Positions 24,456 through 31,867 are shown, counted from the stretch's first letter. The stretch: DNA of 47,929 nt from Micromonospora tulbaghiae (GCF_900091605.1 NZ_FMCQ01000006.1:1-47929); one strand, 5' to 3'. Notes: generated by a model from the sequence alone, not told the origin. Program-made: numbers and translations.

Positions 24456-24461
24456 TAACAT
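24456..24461 (+). promoter_or_regulatory. Leaderless promoter -10 TAACAT
   Basis: TAACAT ends seven bases before ATG 24469 of the tandem VOC gene. The shared upstream region also holds the DUF1801 promoter. Confidence 0.45.
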
Positions 24462-24468
24462 CGCGGCC

Positions 24469-25206
24469 ATGGCAACCCGGCTCGTACAGATCAACATGAA
24501 GGCGCACGACGAGGTGGCGCTGGGTGACTTCTGGGCGAAGGTGCTCGGCTGGGAGATCTCCAGCGAGGCACCCGGCGTGACGAACCTCGAACCCGTGGGC
24601 TTCAACTACCCGGACCCCAGCGCGGTCTGCATCGACCTCGTCGTCTCCTCCGCACCGAAGACGGCGAAGAACCGCGTACACGTCGACCTCGCGACCACCT
24701 CGGCCGCGCACCACGCGGAGGTGGTCGCGCGCCTGACCGCGCTCGGCGCCACCCCCGCCGACGTGGGCCAGGGCGACGTGCCGTGGACGGTCCTGGCGGA
24801 CCCGGAAGGCAACGAGTTCTGCGTACGGGAGCCGGACCCGCGGCACGCGGACACCGGGCCGATCGCCGAGGTGGTGGTCGACTGCGCCGAGCCGCGCGCC
24901 ATGGCCGGCTTCTGGAGCCGGGCCACCGACTGGACCGTGCACGAGGTGACCGACCAGCAGGCCGTGCTGCGCTCCGCCAAGGGCGTCGGGCCGTACCTGC
25001 GGTTCGCCCGCAGCACCGACGCGAAGACCGGCTGGAACCGCGTCCACCTCGACGTCCGCCCCTACCCGGGCGACGACCTGGACGCCGAGGAGGCCCGGCT
25101 GCTGGCGCTCGGCGCCACCGCCGCCGACGTGGGTGGGGCCGACATCCACTGGCGGGTGCTCGTCGACCCGGAGGGCAACGAGTTCTGCCTGCTCACCCCG
25201 GGCTGA
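24469..25206 (+). CDS. Tandem-domain VOC (glyoxalase-like) protein
   Basis: A 245-residue protein made of two similar VOC halves of about 120 residues. The first ends ADVGQGDVPWTVLADPEGNEFCVREPD, the second ADVGGADIHWRVLVDPEGNEFCLLTPG; the repeated WxVLxDPEGNEFC carries the conserved Glu of the metal site. The first half starts MKAHDEVALGDFWAKVLGWEI, the second IAEVVVDCAEPRAMAGFWSRATDW. A fused pair makes one metal site per module interface as in other duplicated VOC proteins. The substrate is unknown. The ATG lies seven bases after TAACAT. It is divergent from the DUF1801 gene. Confidence 0.88.
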   Translation: MATRLVQINMKAHDEVALGDFWAKVLGWEISSEAPGVTNLEPVGFNYPDPSAVCIDLVVSSAPKTAKNRVHVDLATTSAAHHAEVVARLTALGATPADVGQGDVPWTVLADPEGNEFCVREPDPRHADTGPIAEVVVDCAEPRAMAGFWSRATDWTVHEVTDQQAVLRSAKGVGPYLRFARSTDAKTGWNRVHLDVRPYPGDDLDAEEARLLALGATAADVGGADIHWRVLVDPEGNEFCLLTPG

Positions 25207-25218
25207 CCCGCGGACCGC

Positions 25219-25252
25219 GGCGCCGGGCGGGTACGACCGCCCGCCCGGCGCC
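25219..25252. terminator. Bidirectional hairpin terminator
   Basis: A perfect 13-bp inverted repeat (GGCGCCGGGCGGG at 25219-25231, CCCGCCCGGCGCC at 25240-25252) with an 8-base loop lies between the converging VOC and 25255 genes. Confidence 0.7.
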
Positions 25253-25254
25253 GG

Positions 25255-25617
25255 TCAGGCCGGCCGATTCTCCGCCCGGAACTCGTGGACCACCTCGATC
25301 GGCCCGACGATGTGCCGATTGAACTCGTCGAGCTCCTCGGCCGGCACCCACAGCTCCAGGATGTCCCGGCCACCCACCTGCCGGACCGGGTAGCGGGCGG
25401 CGAACGCGCGCTCGACGTGGAAGCGCGTCACGTAGCCGGCGCCGGACGCCGGCACGTTCCAGTCCCGGGCGATCATGACGGCGTACTGCTCGTTGAGCAC
25501 CGGATAGAAGATCGGCTGGTCCGGCAGGCGCGGTGGCCAGGCCCGCCAGCCGGAGGCACGGACGAGGTCGAGTTCCCGTGGGCCGGTCGGGCGCCACAGC
25601 GTCGTCGTCTCCGTCAT
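25255..25617 (-). CDS. Small hypothetical protein of the 'ADP-ribosylation/crystallin J1'-named family
   Basis: A 120-residue protein typical of a conserved actinobacterial and proteobacterial family: TLWRPTGPRELDLVRASGWRAWPPRLPDQPIFYPVLNEQYAVMIARDWNV, GYVTRFHVERAFAARYPVRQVGG and LELWVPAEELDEFNRHIVGPIEVVHEF. Databases often carry the label 'ADP-ribosylation/crystallin J1' for these, but nothing in the sequence supports that activity, so I treat the function as unknown. ATG 25617 has AGAGGGG at six bases. It converges on the VOC gene across a strong hairpin and is divergent from the DinB gene. Confidence 0.8.
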   Translation of the reverse strand: MTETTTLWRPTGPRELDLVRASGWRAWPPRLPDQPIFYPVLNEQYAVMIARDWNVPASGAGYVTRFHVERAFAARYPVRQVGGRDILELWVPAEELDEFNRHIVGPIEVVHEFRAENRPA

Positions 25618-25694
25618 CACGTACCCCTCTCGCGTCCGTCCCGGGCACCGTACCGACGGACCGTCGCCGCCCCCCACGGATTTCGCCGGCTGCC

Positions 25695-25700
25695 TATGCT
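25695..25700 (+). promoter_or_regulatory. Leaderless promoter -10 TATGCT
   Basis: TATGCT ends six bases before ATG 25707 of the DinB-family gene. Same hexamer and spacing as at 16567. Confidence 0.5.
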
Positions 25701-25706
25701 TCGGCG

Positions 25707-26243
25707 ATGGACGACGCGACCACCGAGACCGAGGCCGAGGCGCTGCTGGCCGTCCTGGAACGCAACCGGCGGACCTTCGCCTGGAAGACCGACGGGCTCG
25801 ACGAGGCGGGCCTGCGCGCCGTCACCGCCGCCAGCACCATGACGCTCGGTGGCCTGATCGCGCACATGGCCCTGGTCGAGACGGACTGGCTGGCCGTGAA
25901 GGTGGCCGGTCAGGGGTACGGACCGCCGTGGGAGGGCATCGACTTCGACGCCGAACCCGACTGGGAGTGGCGTTTCGGCGCGCAGGCCGCGCCGGACGAC
26001 GTGTACGCGCTGTGGCGAGCCGCGGTGCAGCGGTCGCGCGGGCTGATGGATGCCGTCGTCGCCGAACGTGGACTGGCCGGGCCGTCGTCGTTTACCTGGC
26101 CCGACGGGCGTTCCCCCACCGTCCGCAAGATGCTCCTCGACGTGATCGAGGAGTACGCCCGGCACACCGGGCACGCGGACCTGCTCCGCGAGGCGGTCGA
26201 CGGGCGGGTGGGCGAGGGCGCTCCGCCGGATTTCACGTTCTGA
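25707..26243 (+). CDS. DinB/mycothiol-transferase-like family protein
   Basis: A 178-residue four-helix protein of the DinB/DUF664 superfamily. Helix 1 (ALLAVLERNRRTFAWKTDGLDEAGLR) and LGGLIAHMALVETDWLA include a candidate metal-binding His; a second is in VIEEYARHTGHADLLREAVDG, the most conserved motif of the group. Members from actinomycetes bind a divalent metal and some transfer thiols such as mycothiol to electrophiles. The ATG lies six bases after a TATGCT -10 hexamer. The open frame further upstream is a shadow. Confidence 0.88.
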   Translation: MDDATTETEAEALLAVLERNRRTFAWKTDGLDEAGLRAVTAASTMTLGGLIAHMALVETDWLAVKVAGQGYGPPWEGIDFDAEPDWEWRFGAQAAPDDVYALWRAAVQRSRGLMDAVVAERGLAGPSSFTWPDGRSPTVRKMLLDVIEEYARHTGHADLLREAVDGRVGEGAPPDFTF

Positions 26244-26325
26244 CGCCGGTGACGTCGTCGCGGGTCGATGAGTTTGACACGGTGCGGCGGTCAACCCGTC
26301 GAACCCACTGACAAGGAGCACCGCG

Positions 26326-26940
26326 ATGGCCAAAGTCATCTCCACGCTGTTCATCTCGGCCGACGGTGTCGCCGAGATCGACCCCGACTGGCACTTCCCG
26401 TACTTCGACGACAACATGGGCCGCGCCGTCACCGAGGACTACGACACCTCCGACGTGCTGCTGATCGGCCGGGAGACGTACGACAGCTTCGCCGGGGCCT
26501 GGCCCGACCGGGAGGCCGCCGGTGGCGAGGACGCCGGATTCGCCAAGCAGCTCGGCGACATGCGCAAGGTGGTCGTGTCGCGCCAGCCGCTGGAGTTCTC
26601 CTGGCGCAACTCCGAGCTGATCCAGGGCGACCTGACCGACGCCGTGCGCGCGCTCAAGGCGGACAGCGGCATCAAGGGCATCCTCATCCCCGGGTCGATC
26701 TCGGTGGTGCAGCAGTTGCTCGCCGCGGGTCTGGTGGACGAGCTGCGGCTGCTCGTGCACCCGGTCGCCGCCCGCAAGGGCCGCCGGCTGTTCGACGAGG
26801 GCGACGCGCCGTACCACCTGCGGGTGGCCGCGACCGAGGCGTACCCGACGGGCGTGATCCGGGTGATCTACACCCCCGCGCCGGCGCCGGGCGCTGTCGG
26901 CTACGACGACGTCAAGGATCAGGTGCCGGCCGGAAGCTGA
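26326..26940 (+). CDS. Dihydrofolate reductase/RibD-C family protein
   Basis: A 204-residue DHFR-fold protein: KVISTLFISADGVAEIDPDW at the N-terminus, TSDVLLIGRETYDSFAGAWPDREAAGG, RKVVVSRQPLEFSWRNSELIQGDLTDAVRALKADSGIKGILIPGSISVVQQLLAAGLVDELRLLVHPVAARKGRRLFDEGD. The IPGS...LLVHPVAARKGRRLF segment corresponds to HGS...LLVFPVLLGAGKSLF of the gene at 17271-17849. A GGAG ribosome site precedes the ATG by about seven bases. A TTGACA at 26274-26279 is a possible -35, but no good -10 follows. It probably binds NADPH; the substrate is unknown. Confidence 0.88.
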   Translation: MAKVISTLFISADGVAEIDPDWHFPYFDDNMGRAVTEDYDTSDVLLIGRETYDSFAGAWPDREAAGGEDAGFAKQLGDMRKVVVSRQPLEFSWRNSELIQGDLTDAVRALKADSGIKGILIPGSISVVQQLLAAGLVDELRLLVHPVAARKGRRLFDEGDAPYHLRVAATEAYPTGVIRVIYTPAPAPGAVGYDDVKDQVPAGS

Positions 26941-26987
26941 CGATCACGGGGCGGCGACGGGCCGGTGTGTCGTGAAAGGATCCGCCG

Positions 26988-27881
26988 GTGCGTCGCGCTC
27001 CGCTGCTGCTGATCCTCGCGGCGGTGTCCGCCGTCGCCCACGTCGTCGGCGTCCTGGTGGCCGCTCCGCTCTGGCGCGGCGCCGAGGTGCTGAGCCTGGC
27101 GCTGCTGCTCGGCTACGCCGTCGCCGCCGGACTGCCGGTCCCGCGCTGGGCGGTGCCGGCGGCGCTCGTACCGCTGCTCGTGGACGCGGTCCGCGCCATG
27201 CCGGCCGAGCCGGGCGCCGGGGACTTCGGCTGGACGGTGTACGGCAGCGGCGACAGCGGCTTCGACGTCACGGCCGGCTTCGACGCGGCGTTCGCCGGGA
27301 GCTGGGCGGCGCTGGTCGCGGTGGCGGTGCTGCTGGTCGCGTTCCGGGGCCGTGGACGGCGCCGGCACCTGATCGCCGCGACGGTCGCCGCCACGCCCGT
27401 CGTCGGGTATACGGCCGTCCGGGTCGCCGACGTCGGCGCCGCCGTGGCCGCCAGCACCCGGGTCGTGGAGGTCCGCTCCGAGACCACGCTGACCCGGGTG
27501 GGCGGCCCGGGGTACGACCGGGCCGAGGTCGTGCCCGCGCTCGTCCTCGCGGTGCTGCCGCCGCTGGCGCTCGCACTCGCCGCGCTGGTGCTCGCCGTGC
27601 TGCTGGCCGGGCGGGGCCGGCGGCTCGCCGCGACCGGCGCGGCACTGCTGGCGGTGCTCGCGTTGCCGCTGCTCGACGCGGCGCTGGCCGCGGTGCCGCA
27701 TCCGTTCGAGGCCGACGGCACCGCCCTGTTCGCCTGGTACGCCATCACACCCACCGCGGCGATGCCACAGCCGGTGGCGGCGCTGACGGCGGCGGTGGAG
27801 CTGGCCGCGTACCTGCTGCTCGTCGCCGGCCTGACCGGTTCGCACCGCGCGGCGGTGCCCGCCCCGGCGGCGGCCGGTTGA
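26988..27881 (+). CDS. Multi-pass membrane protein of unknown function
   Basis: A 297-residue Ala/Val/Leu-rich protein with about seven hydrophobic segments (LLLILAAVSAVAHVVGVLV; LSLALLLGYAVAAGL; WAALVAVAVLLVAF; TVAATPVVGYTAVRV; ALVLAVLPPLALALAALVLAVLLAG; LLAVLALPLLDAALAAV; AAYLLLVAGL). A loop of about 40 residues with acidic and glycine-rich sequence (EPGAGDFGWTVYGSGDSGFDVTAGFDAAF) probably faces outside. No family motif is seen. GTG 26988 has AAAGGA about eight bases before it. It converges on the SUKH-4-type gene with only two bases between the stops. Confidence 0.8.
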   Translation: MRRAPLLLILAAVSAVAHVVGVLVAAPLWRGAEVLSLALLLGYAVAAGLPVPRWAVPAALVPLLVDAVRAMPAEPGAGDFGWTVYGSGDSGFDVTAGFDAAFAGSWAALVAVAVLLVAFRGRGRRRHLIAATVAATPVVGYTAVRVADVGAAVAASTRVVEVRSETTLTRVGGPGYDRAEVVPALVLAVLPPLALALAALVLAVLLAGRGRRLAATGAALLAVLALPLLDAALAAVPHPFEADGTALFAWYAITPTAAMPQPVAALTAAVELAAYLLLVAGLTGSHRAAVPAPAAAG

Positions 27882-27883
27882 CG

Positions 27884-28420
27884 TCAGGCGGTCGACTCCA
27901 GCTCGTCGAAGGCCATGTTCCACCACGACTCCGGATCCGCGAACGCGGCCGGGTCGACCGGGCGCAGGTCGTCGCGGATCGCCGCGGCGCGCGCGGCCCG
28001 CTCCCGCCCGCCCGGGTCGGTGGCGATGAGCTGCCCGAGCCGGTAGAGGAACTCCACGAACGCGGCGAACGTGCTGTTCACCGTCTCCAGGTTCGGTGTC
28101 TCCAGGTCCAGCAGGATCACCGCGCCGGTGCCGGCGTCCAGGCAGAACAGCAGTGCCGGGTCCTCCGGGGAGGCGCCGAGCACGACGTACGGGCGAGGGC
28201 CCTGGTCGCCCAGCTCGATCGACAGCGTGGAGAACAGCTCGACGTCGGGGACCGAGACGTCGACAGTGAACAGGATCGGCACCTCGACCGGCAGCGCCCC
28301 GTCGGGCGGGAAGACCTCCGGCCCGAGCGGCCCGAGGATCGCGTCGAAACGCTGGTCGGGGAAGTAGATGACGCCCCGCTCACCCCAGAGTGCGGTGAGC
28401 TGCTCCCGGGTGACGGTCAC
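27884..28420 (-). CDS. SUKH-4-like immunity protein
   Basis: A 178-residue protein with SUKH-4-type features: SxELGDQGPRPYVVLGASPEDPALLFCLDAGTGAVILLDLETPNLETVNSTFAAFVEFLYRLGQLI, where the CLDAGTG turn, the acidic strand and the FVEFLYRLG helix recur. A C-terminal helix with DPAAFADPESWWNMAFDELES follows. It starts at GTG overlapping the SMI1-like stop (GTGA). As the last gene of the toxin operon it is probably a second immunity protein, or guards against a related toxin. This role is inferred from position and fold. A longer frame upstream to 28600 is a shadow. Confidence 0.75.
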   Translation of the reverse strand: MTVTREQLTALWGERGVIYFPDQRFDAILGPLGPEVFPPDGALPVEVPILFTVDVSVPDVELFSTLSIELGDQGPRPYVVLGASPEDPALLFCLDAGTGAVILLDLETPNLETVNSTFAAFVEFLYRLGQLIATDPGGRERAARAAAIRDDLRPVDPAAFADPESWWNMAFDELESTA

Positions 28421-28962
28421 GGCTGCGCCTCGTCCTCGTCCACGTCGTCCGACTCGTCGAGCAGACCCTGCCGGTCGAGGAACGCGTACCACCCGTCGTC
28501 GTCGGTGACCAGCTCGGCGTAGCCGGGGCCGAGCACGTAGTAGTGCACGAACGAGTCGAGGTCGGGCGCCAGCTCCTCGAACGCGTCGCCCATGAACCAC
28601 TCGGTGCCGGTCGGCGGGAAGTACCAGACCGCGCCGGTCGCCCGCTCCAGGAAGATCGGCTCGTCGCTGCGGGTGCCGACGACCAGCCAGCCGGTCTTGT
28701 CCTGCGGGATGGGGGAGAAGTCGGGCGCGTAGTCGAGGAAGTACTGCACGCCCGCGAGCCGGCCTGCCGAGGCCAGCTCGAACGCGCCGGCCCGCAGGCC
28801 GTCGGCGGCGAGCAGCAGGTCGCGCAGGCTCGCCGGCAGCTCCGCCGGCACGTCACCGTCGTCGGCCGGGTCGCCGATCTGCGCGTACGCGAGACTGGCC
28901 GGCTCGTCGGCGGCCAGGTCGGCGCGGAGTTCGGCGAGAAGCTGCGCGAGATCGGAAGTCAA
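28417..28962 (-). CDS. SMI1/KNR4 (SUKH-1-like) immunity protein
   Basis: A 181-residue acidic protein of the SUKH superfamily: GDVPAELPASLRDLLLAADGLRAGAFELASAGRLAGVQYFLDYAPDFSPIPQDKTGWLVVGTRSDEPIFLERATGAVWYFPPTGTEWFMGDAFEELAPDLDSFVHYYVLG, with the WLVVGTRSDEPIFLERATGAVWY core typical of SMI1/KNR4. The start is TTG, four bases overlapping the nuclease stop (TTGA), with GAGG eight bases ahead, so synthesis is coupled to the toxin. It is the expected immunity protein of the HNH nuclease. The acidic tail (ESDDVDEDEAQP) fits binding to a basic toxin surface. Confidence 0.8.
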   Translation of the reverse strand: MTSDLAQLLAELRADLAADEPASLAYAQIGDPADDGDVPAELPASLRDLLLAADGLRAGAFELASAGRLAGVQYFLDYAPDFSPIPQDKTGWLVVGTRSDEPIFLERATGAVWYFPPTGTEWFMGDAFEELAPDLDSFVHYYVLGPGYAELVTDDDGWYAFLDRQGLLDESDDVDEDEAQP

Positions 28963-29486
28963 TCCACTACCTCTATTCGGATCGGGGTTCCGTCCGGCAG
29001 ATTCTGGATCTGGCCCCAGATCTGGGAGCCGATGTCCGTGTTGGTTCTACCATGCAGCAGCTTGAGGTTGTCGACGGTGTCCGGCCCGCCGAGCTGCAGT
29101 TCCCATACGTGGTCGGGATGGTAGTCGCTGAGCCGTTGACTGAGCCGGTTGGCGAGGTCCTTGTCGTGCGGCCAGTACTTGTCCCAGATCTTCTGCCGGA
29201 TCCGGTCCTTGTACCCGTCGGTGATGCTCTTGTCGCGCTGCACCGGGTTGGTGGCCTTGTAGAGCTTGCCCTCGTCGCTGAGCTTCTTCAGCGCGGCCAT
29301 CTTGCGCCGGAACTGGGCGGTGGCGTGGAAGTTCTTGCGCTCCACCCGCACGACCTTGGTGGGCAGGCTGTGGTTGGGCCCGGTGACCCGGACGATCGGC
29401 TTCTCCAGCTTCTCGACCGCCTTGCGGACGATCTTGCCGGCCGCCGGTTTCGCGGCGGCGCCCCGGCCGCGCTTCGGGCTAGGCAT
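28959..29486 (-). CDS. HNH-type nuclease toxin
   Basis: A 175-residue protein with a basic N-terminus (MPSPKRGRGAAAKPAAGKIVRKAVEKLEK) and a C-terminal nuclease-like domain: DYHPDHVWELQLGGPDTVDNLKLLHGRTNTDIGSQIWGQI. DH (125-126), N140 and N149 match an HNH/endonuclease VII finger in which the third position is Asn rather than His. It is followed by two SUKH immunity genes and preceded by a WXG/CpnT-N-like gene, so it is the effector of a contact-dependent toxin operon. Its start overlaps the previous stop by eight bases (ATGCCTAG). The frame stays open only 27 bases upstream (TGA at 29514-29516), so a single-base indel could have split a once-fused protein. Confidence 0.75.
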   Translation of the reverse strand: MPSPKRGRGAAAKPAAGKIVRKAVEKLEKPIVRVTGPNHSLPTKVVRVERKNFHATAQFRRKMAALKKLSDEGKLYKATNPVQRDKSITDGYKDRIRQKIWDKYWPHDKDLANRLSQRLSDYHPDHVWELQLGGPDTVDNLKLLHGRTNTDIGSQIWGQIQNLPDGTPIRIEVVD

Positions 29487-29973
29487 CGAGCAGTCTTCCG
29501 ATGACCTGGTCGATCAGCGCGCCGACGATCTCCCGGGTGATGATCTGGAAGATCGGGATCTCGGCCAGCGAGGCGCCGAACGTGACCACGGCGGTGGCGA
29601 TGGCCTGGGCGACCTCGAACGCGAGGATGGCGAGCTGCACGATCACCGCGATCTTCAGCGCCAGCACGATCGCCGCGCAGATGATCAGCCCGGCGCCGAG
29701 CAGCATGGCCGCGGGCATGCTGTCGTGCAGCACGAGCGGCCCGTTCTGCTCGCCGCCCCACCACTTCTGGAACGCCGCGATCGCCGGACCGACGTTCTGC
29801 GTCCAGACCTGTGCGGCCGCCGCGTCCACCTCACCGGCCGCCGACCCGATCCGGCCGCCGAACTCGAGCCACGCCTGGCCCATCTCGAAGAGCTTCTCCT
29901 CGTCGGCCTGCGGCCAGGTGTAGCCGATCCAGCCGAGCGCGGTGATCAGCTCACCGGGTAGTTGCAGTCCCAC
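29479..29973 (-). CDS. CpnT-N-like (WXG100_2) delivery protein without toxin domain
   Basis: A 164-residue protein starting LPGELITALGWIGYTWPQADEEKLFEMGQAWLEFGGRIG, the N-terminal module of CpnT-like outer-membrane-channel toxins and actinobacterial WXG-type polymorphic toxins. Residues 85-125 are strongly hydrophobic (MPAAMLLGAGLIICAAIVLALKIAVIVQLAILAFEVA) and probably insert in a membrane. Normally this module is fused to a C-terminal toxin, but here it ends at residue 164 and the nuclease is in the next frame. It starts at GTG 29973, three bases after the preceding stop. It probably serves delivery or pore formation through a type VII-like route. Confidence 0.75.
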   Translation of the reverse strand: MGLQLPGELITALGWIGYTWPQADEEKLFEMGQAWLEFGGRIGSAAGEVDAAAAQVWTQNVGPAIAAFQKWWGGEQNGPLVLHDSMPAAMLLGAGLIICAAIVLALKIAVIVQLAILAFEVAQAIATAVVTFGASLAEIPIFQIITREIVGALIDQVIGRLLDA

Positions 29974-29976
29974 GGC

Positions 29977-30306
29977 TCACCCCAGCCCGCCGGCGAGCGA
30001 GCGCATGGTGCCCGCGCCGTCCTCGTCGACCCGCTCGTACGCGTCCGCCATCCCGGTGATGTCGGCGCCCGCCGAGGTGAACTCGTCGGCCGCCATGCCG
30101 ACGCAGTCGAAGATGTAGTTCGCCACCTCCGTGTAGGCGATGCCGATCAGCGAGCCGATGTCGTCGGCGCCCCACGGTTCGCCGTAGCCCTGCATCCGTG
30201 CCTCGAACGCCTCCAGCTCGCCGTTGAACCGCTTGGCGAGGTCGGTGACGCCGCGCCCGGCGGCCCGGATCAGCGGCGGGTGCACCTCGAAGCCGTCGCC
30301 GCTCAT
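29977..30306 (-). CDS. WXG100-like small protein
   Basis: A 109-residue helical protein with the WXG-type turn in GYGEPWGADDIGSLIGIAY, flanked by two helices (PPLIRAAGRGVTDLAKRFNGELEAFEARM and VGMAADEFTSAGADITGMADAYERVDEDGAGTM). It ends in GGLG. This is an ESX/type VII-like secretion partner, usually forming a dimer with the next delivery protein. Its start overlaps the preceding YbaB-like gene by ATGA, and its stop lies three bases before the CpnT-N-like start. It should act as a helper that delivers the downstream toxin. Confidence 0.82.
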   Translation of the reverse strand: MSGDGFEVHPPLIRAAGRGVTDLAKRFNGELEAFEARMQGYGEPWGADDIGSLIGIAYTEVANYIFDCVGMAADEFTSAGADITGMADAYERVDEDGAGTMRSLAGGLG

Positions 30307-30716
30307 CGCTGCCCGCCGCGCGCCAGCCGCTCCTGCGCCTCGGTGAGCGCGTCGAGGAACGACCCGAGCCGGGGTACGGCGGTGTCCCGTACCTCCTGCA
30401 ACTGCTCCCGCAACTGCGACGTGTCCGCGACCTGCGGCGCCGGGCCGGTCCGCAGCCCGTCGATCGCAGCGTTGACGGCGGTGACGATGTGCGCGGTCAG
30501 CTCCTCGGAGCCGAGCCGCATCAGCCGCGGCTCGACGTGCAGCGACTGGAGCTTGCCGTCGCGCCCCATCTCGGCGCGTACCTGCCCGTCGGCGGCCTCG
30601 CCCACCGCCGGCGTCTCCGCCTCTTCCGCCGGCGGCGGACCGACCGTCCGAAGTGCCGCCATCGTCGCGTCGAGCATGCGGGTGAAGTCGCCGCTCATCG
30701 AAGGATCCGCACTCAT
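30303..30716 (-). CDS. YbaB/EbfC-like protein, first gene of toxin operon
   Basis: A 137-residue protein with the YbaB/EbfC outline: a central GQVRAEMGRDGKLQSLHVEPRLMRLGSEELTAHIVTAVNAAIDGLR, where a strand plus hairpin is followed by the dimer helix. N- and C-terminal helices are amphipathic (MSADPSMSGDFTRMLDATMAAL and LREQLQEVRDTAVPRLGSFLDALTEAQERLA). Family members bind DNA as dimers and often head WXG100 toxin operons in actinomycetes, where their role is not clear. The start has GGGGAGG four bases before it. It is divergent from the D-amino-acid oxidase. Confidence 0.8.
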   Translation of the reverse strand: MSADPSMSGDFTRMLDATMAALRTVGPPPAEEAETPAVGEAADGQVRAEMGRDGKLQSLHVEPRLMRLGSEELTAHIVTAVNAAIDGLRTGPAPQVADTSQLREQLQEVRDTAVPRLGSFLDALTEAQERLARGGQR

Positions 30717-30748
30717 GAGCCCTCCCCAAGGCCAAACGCCACGAGCGT

Positions 30749-30772
30749 AACCGAGAGGGACAAAGCGATTCC
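30749..30772 (-). promoter_or_regulatory. Candidate ECF-type promoter of the toxin operon
   Basis: On the minus strand GGAAT, 16 bases, GTT matches the -35/-10 outline of ECF sigma promoters, and lies 33 bases before the YbaB-like start. The window also encodes an ECF-type sigma factor, but linking the two is speculative. Confidence 0.3.
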
Positions 30773-30872
30773 GCCCCTGTATTGCCCGACGGCGCCCGAT
30801 CCGTCTTGGACACCGGGCACGTGGGCAGCGACGATCGGCGGGACGACTGCGGTACGGACGAGGGAGCGGATC

Positions 30873-31817
30873 ATGACGAAGGCGGACGTGGTGGTGGTCG
30901 GCGGCGGGGTGATCGGGATGACGACCGCGCTCACGCTTCAGCGGCGAGGTGCCCGGGTCACCGTGCTGACCGCCCACGACCCCGCCGACACGGTGTCGAC
31001 GGTGGCCGCGGCCGTCTGGTACCCGAGCCACACCGAGGAGGATCCCCGGGTGCTGCGCTGGGCTCGGGACACCCACGCCGAGCTGCGCCGCCAGGCGGCC
31101 GACGGCGTGCCGGGCGTGGTCGACCGGCCCACCCGGATGTGGCTGCGCCACCGCTACGCCGGGCCGCCCTGGTGGGCCGACGCCTGCGGGGACCTGGTGG
31201 CCGAGCCGGCGGAGCCGCCGTACACCGCGCTGCTGCGGTTCACCGCCCCGTCGGTGGAGATGACCAGCTATCTCACCTGGCTGCGGAAGCGCCTGGAGGC
31301 GGGCGGCGGCCGGATCGTCAGACGCGCGCTGGGCGCGCTCGCCGAGGCGTACGAGGTCGCGCCGGTCGTGGTGAACGCGACCGGCCTGGCCGCCGGCCGG
31401 CTCGCCGCCGACCCGGCCGTGTACCCGGCGCGCGGGCACGTCCTGCTGGTGGCGAACCCCGGCCTGACCGTCTCGGTCCGTGACGAGGACGACCCGGCCG
31501 GCATCACGTACGTGCACCCGCGCCGCCACGACGTGGTGCTCGGCGGCACCTACGAGGCCGGAGTGGGACACACCCGCCCCGACCAGGAGGAGTCGGCGGC
31601 GATCCGGCGCCGGTGCGTGGCGCTGGTGCCGCAGCTCGCGGACGCGCCGGTGCTGGGGGAGCGGATCGGGCTACGCCCGGCCCGGCACGGCGGCCCCCGG
31701 GTCGAGGTGGACGCGGCGGACCGGCGGCTGGTGCACGCGTACGGGCACGGCGGCGCGGGGGTGACGCTGTCCTGGGGCTGCGCCGCAGAGGTCGCCGATC
31801 TCGCCCTGAGTGTCTGA
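30873..31817 (+). CDS. D-amino-acid oxidase family FAD enzyme
   Basis: A 314-residue FAD-dependent oxidase of the DAO family. The N-terminus MTKADVVVVGGGVIGMTTAL is the FAD-binding Rossmann motif, with ARVTVLTAHDPADTVS around strand 2 and AVWYPSHTEEDPRVLRW in the flavin region. Further on are VVVNATGLAAGRLA, GITYVHPRRHDVVLGGTYEAG and a C-terminal YGHGGAGVTLSWGCA that fits the FAD-domain end. It should oxidise a D-amino acid to the imino acid with release of peroxide. AGGGAGCGG lies just before the ATG. A decayed relative lies at 23376-23874. It is divergent from the YbaB/toxin operon. Confidence 0.9.
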   Translation: MTKADVVVVGGGVIGMTTALTLQRRGARVTVLTAHDPADTVSTVAAAVWYPSHTEEDPRVLRWARDTHAELRRQAADGVPGVVDRPTRMWLRHRYAGPPWWADACGDLVAEPAEPPYTALLRFTAPSVEMTSYLTWLRKRLEAGGGRIVRRALGALAEAYEVAPVVVNATGLAAGRLAADPAVYPARGHVLLVANPGLTVSVRDEDDPAGITYVHPRRHDVVLGGTYEAGVGHTRPDQEESAAIRRRCVALVPQLADAPVLGERIGLRPARHGGPRVEVDAADRRLVHAYGHGGAGVTLSWGCAAEVADLALSV

Positions 31818-31867
31818 CCGTCTCGGCGCAGGCAGGCCGGCGGCCCACCGCTGGAGCGCGCGGGCGG

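Noticed and set aside
26274..26279. TTGACA before the DHFR-fold gene as a full promoter
   Set aside because: No acceptable -10 at 16-19 bases downstream.
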